DNA of 5,520 bases, taken from Thermococcaceae archaeon (lineage in GTDB: Archaea > Methanobacteriota_B > Thermococci > Thermococcales > Thermococcaceae). Made by a program: the position numbers and the translations under genes. Within the stretch, counting starts at the first letter, position 1. The number at the start of each line of letters is the position of its first letter. Shown here one piece after another: positions 1 to 4,751 of this stretch. The stretch spans positions 1-5,520 of the forward strand of contig JALSON010000019.1 of assembly GCA_026986455.1 (NCBI GenBank), written 5' to 3'. The notes beneath the pieces are model-generated. The model was not told where the DNA came from. It was given only the letters and a program-made list of their open reading frames with translations, and made no database searches.

Positions 1-822
1 ACCGCTCGATGAGTTCCTGGCGCTCTCAAAGACCTTGGCAACTCCCCTGTGGACGGTCCAGCCGTTCTCGTATGAAAAGCCGTGAACCCTCGTCTCGCTT
101 TTGCTCCTTTCGCCGTACTGGAGGACGTTGGTGAGGTAGTCCACCGAGCTTCCAATGGCTATGGGCATGCCCCTGAGGACGAGCTCGCTTTTTGCCCCTT
201 CAAGGGAGTAGTCCTCGCGGTGGTGACTCATCTCCCCGGCGCTTATTACCGTGAATGCCCTTACTTTAGTCCCCTCACCAAGGCTCGCCCTGAGTAGGTA
301 GTGGGATAAAGAGCTGTGCCTCCCAACGGTCAGGACTTCAAGCTCGGCGTTCTTAGCTTTGAGCTCGACCACGAGGGACTTCGTCCCTTCTTTGGCTAAA
401 TCGTAGATTATTATCGGGGCCCTGACGTTCTCGGCCTCGATGCTTATGTGGTGGCTGATGAATGCCTTAGCTGAGAGGTGGGAGACTATGACGAGGGGCT
501 CCACCAGATCCCCGGTAATCCTCAGCCTGTAGGCTTTCTGGAGGGCATAGAAGTGGAAGCCGAGGATTCTCGACTCTTCGGGCTGGGAGAGGCCTAAAGT
601 CCCCTCGCTCAGCTCAACACCGGACGGAAGGCTAAACTCGGCATCGCTTCCCGATAGAAGGACATGACCCCTTATCGGAACCTCACCGGCTTTAGCCTCT
701 GTCGGCAGTTTGAGCGGCGAGTTTTCCTCGAAGAGCTTCCACCTGGTGTAGCTCTTTATGGTTGGGCTGTCGCCGTACTTCTGGTAGGTTAGCCTTTCGA
801 GTGCTTCCCTCTCAATGAACAT
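1..822 (-). CDS. sufD: SufD-like Fe-S cluster assembly scaffold subunit (3' end cut off by window)
   Basis: Seen: an open frame of 274 codons runs from an ATG at 822 to the window edge without a stop, so the C-terminus is missing. The N-terminus (MFIEREALERLTYQKYGD, then a basic-aromatic SYTRWKLFEE segment) resembles the helical start of SufB/SufD proteins. The rest is the beta-rich, low-cysteine pattern of the SufBD fold. Near the visible end, GWTVHRGVAKVFESARNSSS aligns with the NIYRGLVRILKGAKNST stretch of the neighbouring SufB. Known: SufD pairs with SufB in the SufBC2D complex in the cytoplasm, where clusters are assembled and iron is thought to enter at the SufB-SufD interface. The region that would hold the SufD histidine used in cluster assembly (His360 in E. 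coli) lies beyond the window. The ATG shares its A with the sufB stop (TGATG), so translation is probably coupled. It could be called a second SufB paralogue; position and shorter N-terminus favour SufD. Confidence 0.88.
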   Translation of the reverse strand, partial: MFIEREALERLTYQKYGDSPTIKSYTRWKLFEENSPLKLPTEAKAGEVPIRGHVLLSGSDAEFSLPSGVELSEGTLGLSQPEESRILGFHFYALQKAYRLRITGDLVEPLVIVSHLSAKAFISHHISIEAENVRAPIIIYDLAKEGTKSLVVELKAKNAELEVLTVGRHSSLSHYLLRASLGEGTKVRAFTVISAGEMSHHREDYSLEGAKSELVLRGMPIAIGSSVDYLTNVLQYGERSKSETRVHGFSYENGWTVHRGVAKVFESARNSSSG

Positions 823-2249
823 CAGCCAACACCCCCGACCTCGCTGAACTCCAGCTCTATGACCTTCTTGAGAACCTCGACGTACTCGAAGGGAAGTCCT
901 TCGAGAATTTCGCTGATGAAGCCGAGAACTATGAGGCTCTTCGCCTCTTCCTCGCTTATGCCGCGGGAGTTCATGTAGAAGAGCTTGTCCTCGCCGAGCT
1001 TTCCGGTGGTGGCTTCATGGATTATGCTCGCGCTCGGCTCATCGCTCTGGTTGTGCGGATAGGTGTACGCTTTGCTCTCCTCGTCCAGAATGAGCGAATC
1101 GCACGAGACTGTGGCAGTGGAGTTCTTCGCGCCCTTGAGGATCCTCACCAGCCCGCGGTAGATGTTTATCCCGCCGTTGGCGCTTATGCTCTTGGAGACT
1201 ATCTTTGAGCTCGTGTTTTTGGCCAAGTGCCAGGTTTTGGCTCCAGTATCCTTCATGAAGGGCCCGTTGCTCAGCGAGACTACGTACTGAGCCGTCCTCG
1301 CCCCCTCACCCTTCAGGACGCTCGACGGATAGGTGTAGGTTATCTGGCTGCCGATGCTGCCCTCTATCCACTCGACGTAGGCGTTCTCCTCTATGATGGC
1401 CCTCTTGTTGTTGAAGTTTATCACATTGCGGCTCCAGTTCTGTATCGTGGTGAACTTGACGGTGGCATTTCTGTGGGCGTAAATCTCGACCATGCCGTCG
1501 TGGAAGGAGAAGCCCTTGTACATCGGCGCGCTGCAGCCTTCAATGAAGTGTATGTAGCTCCCCTCATCCGCGACCAAAAGCGTGTGCTCGAACTGTCCCT
1601 CCAATGCGGAGCCTATAACGAAGAAAGCCTCGACAGGGAAGGGGATTCTGACACCCTTCGGCACGTAAACGAAGACCCCACCGCTCCAGAGGGCGTGGTG
1701 TAAGGCTGAAAACTTGTGCTCTCCGGCCGGAAAGACCCTGCCGAAGTACTTCTTCACCATATCCGGATACTTCTGAACCGCTTCCTCCATCGGGAGCATG
1801 ATTATGCCCTTCTTTTCGAACTCCCCTTTGAGCTGGGAGTAGACGCTCTCGCTGTCGAAAACAGCGGTAAGTCCGGAGAGGAATCTTTTTTCTATTTCCG
1901 GAATGTTTAACCGCTCGAAAGTCGCCCTTATGTTCTCTGGCAAATCCTCCCAGTCCTTCACTTCTTTCCCAATCTCGGGCTTGGAGTAGAGGGTAAGATT
2001 CTCAAGGTCGAGTTCCTCTATGCCCACGACCCATCTTGGCATCGGCAGTTTCTGGAACAGCTCAAGGGCATTCAGGCGGTGCCTGAGCATCCACTCGGGC
2101 TCGTTCTTTATGCGCGAGAGCTCCTCCACCATGTCCCTTGTGAGCTCCCCCTTGAGCTCTATCTCCTTGGGGTACGGGACGGCAGTACCGAGGATTTCCT
2201 CAAGGGAACCGGCTTTGAGTATCTCCTCAAGCCTTGACCGCTGTGCCAT
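822..2249 (-). CDS. sufB: SufB, Fe-S cluster assembly scaffold protein
   Basis: This is the SufB subunit of the SufBCD scaffold, which receives persulfide sulfur and builds Fe-S clusters in the cytoplasm. With the start chosen here it has 475 residues, close to E. coli SufB (about 495). The N-terminal helical part holds the family-typical KNEPEWMLRHRLNALELFQK; the beta-helix core and C-terminal helices follow. Key residues by family comparison: Cys239 in EGCSAP (E. coli Cys254, sulfur entry), Cys383 in SCDSL (E. coli Cys405) and Glu412 in HEATT (E. coli Glu434). The Cys383-Glu412 spacing of 29 residues equals the E. coli spacing. The C-terminal RGISEEEAKSLIVLGF is also typical. Two ATGs lie six bases apart (2255 and 2249). 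The GGCGGTGG motif abuts the first and is correctly spaced from the second, so 2249 is preferred; using 2255 adds Met-Leu. The gene overlaps sufC by 23 bases and touches sufD, indicating one operon. Confidence 0.97.
   Translation of the reverse strand: MAQRSRLEEILKAGSLEEILGTAVPYPKEIELKGELTRDMVEELSRIKNEPEWMLRHRLNALELFQKLPMPRWVVGIEELDLENLTLYSKPEIGKEVKDWEDLPENIRATFERLNIPEIEKRFLSGLTAVFDSESVYSQLKGEFEKKGIIMLPMEEAVQKYPDMVKKYFGRVFPAGEHKFSALHHALWSGGVFVYVPKGVRIPFPVEAFFVIGSALEGQFEHTLLVADEGSYIHFIEGCSAPMYKGFSFHDGMVEIYAHRNATVKFTTIQNWSRNVINFNNKRAIIEENAYVEWIEGSIGSQITYTYPSSVLKGEGARTAQYVVSLSNGPFMKDTGAKTWHLAKNTSSKIVSKSISANGGINIYRGLVRILKGAKNSTATVSCDSLILDEESKAYTYPHNQSDEPSASIIHEATTGKLGEDKLFYMNSRGISEEEAKSLIVLGFISEILEGLPFEYVEVLKKVIELEFSEVGGVG
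830..836 (-). promoter_or_regulatory. Ribosome binding site of sufD
   Basis: GGGGGTG on the minus strand, inside the last codons of sufB, lies 7 bases before the sufD ATG. It resembles the archaeal GGAGGTG consensus with one mismatch and supports ATG 822 as the start. Confidence 0.6.
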
Positions 2250-2970
2250 CAGCATCCACCGCCGCGAATCCCTTCTCCTCTATGAGCTTTACAAGCTCCA
2301 TTCCGCCGGAAACCACCAGCTTTCCGTCCTTCAGCACGTGCACCCTCTGGGGGTTCAGGTACTCTAAGATTCTGCCGTAATGCGTGATGAGGAGGATTGA
2401 GGTTCCCTCGCTGTGCAGCTTGGCTATTACTCCGGCGATTACCTTGAGGGAATCAACGTCCACACCGCTGTCCGGCTCGTCGAGGATGAGCAGCTTTGGC
2501 TTTACGAGATAAGCTTGAAGCATCTCCAGCTTCTTCCTCTCACCGCCTGAAAAGCCTACGTTGAGCTCCCTGGAGAGAATTGAGCCCTCAAGGCCAAGCT
2601 CCTGAACCGCTCTGAATATCATGTCATAGGCCTCAACCTCATCGATGCCCCTCAGATTCTTGAGCACCCTCTGAAGGAACTGTATAATCTTCACCCCTTC
2701 GACCTCTACCGGGTGCTGGAAGCTCAGAAAGATCCCTTTTCTGGCCCTCTCCTCGGGCTTTGCCCCGGTTATGTCCTCACCTTCAAAAGCTATCCTCCCG
2801 TTAACAACCTCATATTTGGGATGTCCTGCGATTGTTAGGGCCAGAGTGGACTTCCCGCTCCCGTTGGGCCCCATGACGACGTGGAGCTCGCCCGATGCGA
2901 GTTCAAAGTCCACTCCCTTCAGGATTTCCTTATCGGCAACCTTAACATGGAGATTTTTCACTTTCAGCAT
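2227..2970 (-). CDS. sufC: SufC, ABC-type ATPase of the SUF Fe-S assembly system
   Basis: This is the cytosolic ABC ATPase that binds SufB and SufD and drives conformational change of the scaffold by ATP hydrolysis; it has no membrane segment and is not a transporter. The 247-residue length fits the family (about 250). Visible motifs: Walker A GPNGSGKST (34-42), Q-loop SFQHP (Gln85), signature NVGFSGGERKK (137-147), Walker B LLILDEPD (160-167, catalytic Glu165), D-loop SGVDVDSL (168-175) and H-loop His197 in ITHYGR. FSGGE and LDEPDSGVDVD are the SufC versions of these motifs. The frame stays open upstream to 3054, but that segment crosses the promoter. GGTGAT ending five bases before ATG 2970 fixes the start there; an ATG at 2976 overlaps this site. 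It is the first gene of sufC-sufB-sufD, and its stop lies inside sufB. Confidence 0.97.
   Translation of the reverse strand: MLKVKNLHVKVADKEILKGVDFELASGELHVVMGPNGSGKSTLALTIAGHPKYEVVNGRIAFEGEDITGAKPEERARKGIFLSFQHPVEVEGVKIIQFLQRVLKNLRGIDEVEAYDMIFRAVQELGLEGSILSRELNVGFSGGERKKLEMLQAYLVKPKLLILDEPDSGVDVDSLKVIAGVIAKLHSEGTSILLITHYGRILEYLNPQRVHVLKDGKLVVSGGMELVKLIEEKGFAAVDADGTAVKA
2256..2263 (-). promoter_or_regulatory. Ribosome binding site deciding the sufB start
   Basis: GGCGGTGG on the minus strand matches GGAGGTGA at six of eight bases. It directly abuts ATG 2255 (no spacer) but leaves 7 bases between GGTG and ATG 2249. This spacing is why the second ATG is taken as the start. The site lies within the sufC reading frame. 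Confidence 0.6.
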
Positions 2971-2974
2971 GAGC

Positions 2975-2980
2975 ATCACC
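2975..2980 (-). promoter_or_regulatory. Ribosome binding site deciding the sufC start
   Basis: GGTGAT on the minus strand matches the archaeal anti-Shine-Dalgarno complement exactly. It overlaps a decoy ATG at 2976 and stands at normal distance from ATG 2970, which therefore is the likely start. Confidence 0.7.
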
Positions 2981-3007
2981 GTTCTTTTTATACACGGGGT
3001 TGGGTAG

Positions 3008-3021
3008 AAAAGTACACTTTT
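3008..3021. repeat. 14-bp inverted repeat overlapping the sufC TATA box (possible operator)
   Basis: AAAAGT and ACTTTT arms, perfectly complementary over 6 bp, flank a 2-base centre. The repeat overlaps half of the TATA box and extends toward the predicted start site. A dimeric repressor bound here would block TBP/TFB or polymerase. I cannot assign it to a known regulator, and A/T-rich palindromes also occur by chance. Confidence 0.35.
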
Positions 3022-3033
3022 AAAACCTTTCTT
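3018..3033 (-). promoter_or_regulatory. BRE/TATA promoter of the sufCBD operon
   Basis: On the minus strand AAGAAAGG (3033-3026, BRE-like purines) is followed by TTTTAAAA (3025-3018, TATA box). Archaeal initiation about 25 bases downstream would fall near 2996, leaving a leader of about 25 bases before the sufC ATG. The spacing and sequence fit Thermococcales promoters. No transcription start is proven here. A second TATA-like stretch at 2985-2992 is too close to the gene to serve it. Confidence 0.7.
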
Positions 3034-3063
3034 CGCAGAACTGTGTATTTCCATCGTGGCAGA

Positions 3064-3077
3064 GAAAAGCTGGAAAA
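3064..3077 (-). terminator. Possible pyrimidine-rich terminator after the ferritin gene
   Basis: Eight bases beyond the ferritin stop codon the minus strand reads CCTTTTCCAGCTTTTC, with two T4 runs about five bases apart. Archaeal RNA polymerase terminates at short T-rich tracts without needing a hairpin. The runs are short, so this is a weak candidate, and partial read-through into sufCBD is possible. Confidence 0.35.
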
Positions 3078-3084
3078 GGGGAAT

Positions 3085-3609
3085 TCAGCCTCCCGCCTGA
3101 AGAAGGAGTCCCGGAAGCTGGGGCTGTCTCTGGCCGAGCTCCTGGTCGAGCATGAATATGACCTGCGGGCTGTCCTTGGCGAACCTGAGCTTGTCCACTA
3201 TCTTCTTGACGTTTGCCTCCTCCTCGACCTGCTCGTTGATGAACCACTCAAGGAACGCCCTCGTTGAGTAGTCCTTCTCCTCTTCAGCAAGCGCTGCCAG
3301 CTCGTGTATGTGTCTGGTTATGAACTGCTCGTGCTCGTAGGCGGCCTCAAAGGCTGCAAGCGGTGAGTCCCACTCCTTGGGCGGCTCCTGGACGGCCTTG
3401 AGCTCGACCCTGCCGTTGCGGTCGTAGATGTAGTTGTAGAACCTGAGTGCGTGCCCGAGCTCCTCCTCGGCCTGGGCCTTCATCCAGTTGGCGAAGCCCT
3501 CAAGGTTCATGTCCTCGAAATAGGCTGCCATCGAGAAGTACAGGTAGGCCGAATAAAGCTCCCTGTTCAGCTGCTCGTTGAGGGCCTTCAGCATCCTCTC
3601 GCTCAGCAT
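3085..3609 (-). CDS. ftn: Ferritin (non-haem iron storage protein with ferroxidase centre)
   Basis: This is a ferritin that oxidises Fe(II) and stores ferric iron in a 24-subunit cytoplasmic cage. The 174-residue product has the same length as, and from memory closely resembles, P. furiosus ferritin from its [10 protein letters not shown] start to the LPGLL tail. All ferroxidase-centre ligands are present in one four-helix bundle: Glu17, Tyr24, Glu50, His53, Glu94, Gln127 and Glu130, with Glu49, Glu126 and Glu129 nearby as third-site candidates. A short fifth helix (about 147-160) follows. There are no bacterioferritin haem signs to report. The ATG at 3609 is chosen because GGAGGTG lies six bases upstream; an in-frame GTG at 3618 is inside that site. 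The gene is monocistronic by layout: own promoter upstream, separate promoter for sufC downstream. Confidence 0.97.
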   Translation of the reverse strand: MLSERMLKALNEQLNRELYSAYLYFSMAAYFEDMNLEGFANWMKAQAEEELGHALRFYNYIYDRNGRVELKAVQEPPKEWDSPLAAFEAAYEHEQFITRHIHELAALAEEEKDYSTRAFLEWFINEQVEEEANVKKIVDKLRFAKDSPQVIFMLDQELGQRQPQLPGLLLQAGG

Positions 3610-3615
3610 CTCCAC

Positions 3616-3622
3616 CACCTCC
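3616..3622 (-). promoter_or_regulatory. Ribosome binding site of ferritin
   Basis: GGAGGTG on the minus strand is a perfect Shine-Dalgarno match, six bases before ATG 3609. It excludes the in-frame GTG at 3618, which forms part of the site itself. Confidence 0.85.
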
Positions 3623-3629
3623 AGGTATA

Positions 3630-3644
3630 GTTACACCCGGTTAC
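3630..3644. repeat. GTTAC direct repeat with 10-bp period in the ferritin promoter (possible operator)
   Basis: GTTAC occurs at 3630-3634 and 3640-3644 on the plus strand (GTAAC-N5-GTAAC in the gene's direction). The two copies are exactly one helical turn apart, between the TATA box and the predicted start site, touching the last TATA base. The copy near the gene also lies in an imperfect inverted repeat, GGTATA-GT-TACACC, at 3624-3637. An iron- or redox-dependent repressor site is conceivable, but no known motif is matched. Confidence 0.3.
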
Positions 3645-3657
3645 TTTAAAAGCTTTC
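3644..3657 (-). promoter_or_regulatory. BRE/TATA promoter of the ferritin gene
   Basis: The minus strand shows GAAAGC (3657-3652, BRE) then TTTTAAAG (3651-3644, TATA box), beginning one base after the thiI stop codon. A start about 25 bases downstream would fall near 3623-3626, giving a very short leader that begins just before the Shine-Dalgarno site. Ferritin can thus be expressed independently of thiI. Confidence 0.7.
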
Positions 3658-3658
3658 C

Positions 3659-4750
3659 TCATACCAGCCCCTCCCGCTCCAGCACCTCAAGCACGTGCTG
3701 AAACTCCTCAAGCTTCCCGCTCGTGACGACCCTCTCCGGCCGGAAGGGGCAGTCGCAGTAGGGATACTCAAGGAAAGCCTGGTATGTCCCTATCCTCCTG
3801 GCTATCGCCACTATCTCCTCCTTGTCCATGCCGAGGAGAGGCCTGTGGACAGGGAAGCGCACGCTCATCGTCTCAAAATACAGGTTCGAGAGGGTTTGAC
3901 TGGCAACCTGTCCGAGGCTGTCGCCGGTCACTATGCCGAGGGCGCCCTTTTCTCTCGCTATCTCAACGGCACGCCTCAGCATTGCCACCTTGCAGACGAC
4001 ACACGTCCACTCCTGCTTTCCCGCCCTGATGAGGGCCCTGACGTAGGGCTTCAGTATCTCGAAGTGGTTCTCGACTATGAGCTCTATCGGCTCGGGGGAG
4101 TAGTCCTCAAGTATGTCGACGACCTTCTCGACGACGTTTCTCGCGTTCAGCCCCTGGTCAAAGTGCACCGCGATGACCTCTGCGCCCCTCTTGAGCATCA
4201 AGAAAGCGGCAACGGGAGAATCTATGCCCCCGCTCAGCAGGACGACGACCTTTCCCTGCGTGCCAACCGGCAGGCCGCCAACGCCCCTGAGCTTTTCGAG
4301 GAACACGTATGCCTTCCCGGCTATTATCTCTATCCCAACGACCAGCTCGGGGTTTTTGAGGTCGACCTTCCAGCCGAAGTTCTCGACGATAAATGCCCCG
4401 ATCTCGCGGTTTATCTCCATGGAGGTCTTGAGGAAGGTCTTGTCGAGCCTCTGGGTTTCGACCTTGAAGCTTTTTGGACTCAGCCCCTTCAGAGCCTCCC
4501 TCAGGTAGGCGGGAACCTCCTCGTAGTCCATCTCCTTCGCAGGGGAGACAGAGACGACGCCGGGGACTTTGGCAATTATTTGGGCCGTTTCATCGGGGGC
4601 ATCGACCAGTATCCGCCCCCTGATTATCTTCGCCCTCCCCTCTATTCCATTTCTCCTCAGCGCGGCGAGTATGTTGTCCCTTAGTTTTCTCTCGAACTCC
4701 CTCCTTTTGCCGCCCTTGACCCCTATCTCGCCGTAGCGCACGATTATCAC
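3659..4750 (-). CDS. thiI: ThiI-type tRNA 4-thiouridine sulfurtransferase, rhodanese-free, with extra CxxC/CxC cysteines
   Basis: This enzyme adenylates uridine 8 of tRNA and replaces its oxygen with sulfur to give 4-thiouridine. The 363-residue product starts with the family-typical MIIVRYGEIGVKGGKRREFE. An N-terminal ferredoxin-like and THUMP tRNA-binding part (to about 160) is followed by the PP-loop ATPase domain: SGGIDS at 173-178 and TGDSLGQVASQT at 275-286. The protein ends soon after the PP-loop domain and lacks the C-terminal rhodanese domain of E. coli ThiI. Cysteines stand out: CVVC (250, 253) and CDC (332, 334); the latter lies near the position of E. coli Cys344. This arrangement fits the archaeal tRNA sulfurases that bind an Fe-S cluster. 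The start is GTG 4750, supported by GGTGG five bases upstream and by family alignment; longer in-frame extensions run into the preceding gene. It begins one base after the ThiF-like stop, so the two are probably cotranscribed. Confidence 0.94.
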   Translation of the reverse strand: MIIVRYGEIGVKGGKRREFERKLRDNILAALRRNGIEGRAKIIRGRILVDAPDETAQIIAKVPGVVSVSPAKEMDYEEVPAYLREALKGLSPKSFKVETQRLDKTFLKTSMEINREIGAFIVENFGWKVDLKNPELVVGIEIIAGKAYVFLEKLRGVGGLPVGTQGKVVVLLSGGIDSPVAAFLMLKRGAEVIAVHFDQGLNARNVVEKVVDILEDYSPEPIELIVENHFEILKPYVRALIRAGKQEWTCVVCKVAMLRRAVEIAREKGALGIVTGDSLGQVASQTLSNLYFETMSVRFPVHRPLLGMDKEEIVAIARRIGTYQAFLEYPYCDCPFRPERVVTSGKLEEFQHVLEVLEREGLV

Positions 4751-4751
4751 T

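Noticed and set aside
82..297. Plus-strand open frame of 71 codons near the left edge
   Set aside because: It is antisense to the sufD reading frame, which is continuous and aligns with SufB/SufD features.
1227..1703. Plus-strand open frame of 158 codons opposite sufB
   Set aside because: It lies wholly within conserved sufB, with no promoter or ribosome site and no family resemblance.
2982..2993. Second TATA-like sequence (GTGTATAAAAAG, minus strand) before sufC
   Set aside because: It is about 15-20 bases before the ATG, so transcription would begin inside the gene. The box at 3018-3025 has better spacing and a BRE.
2971..3054. N-terminal extension of SufC from an in-frame start at 3054
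   Set aside because: The 28 added residues are not SufC-like, span the TATA box and predicted start site, and the GGTGAT site points to ATG 2970.
3020..3247. Minus-strand open frame of 75 codons spanning the ferritin end and the intergenic region
   Set aside because: It lies in another frame of ferritin with no ribosome site, and the low-complexity Arg/Gly/Pro-rich product looks like a frame shadow.
3695..4684. Plus-strand open frame of 329 codons opposite thiI
   Set aside because: It is fully antisense to a clear ThiI with intact motifs. Its composition is the mirror of GC-rich third positions, and it shows no recognisable domain.
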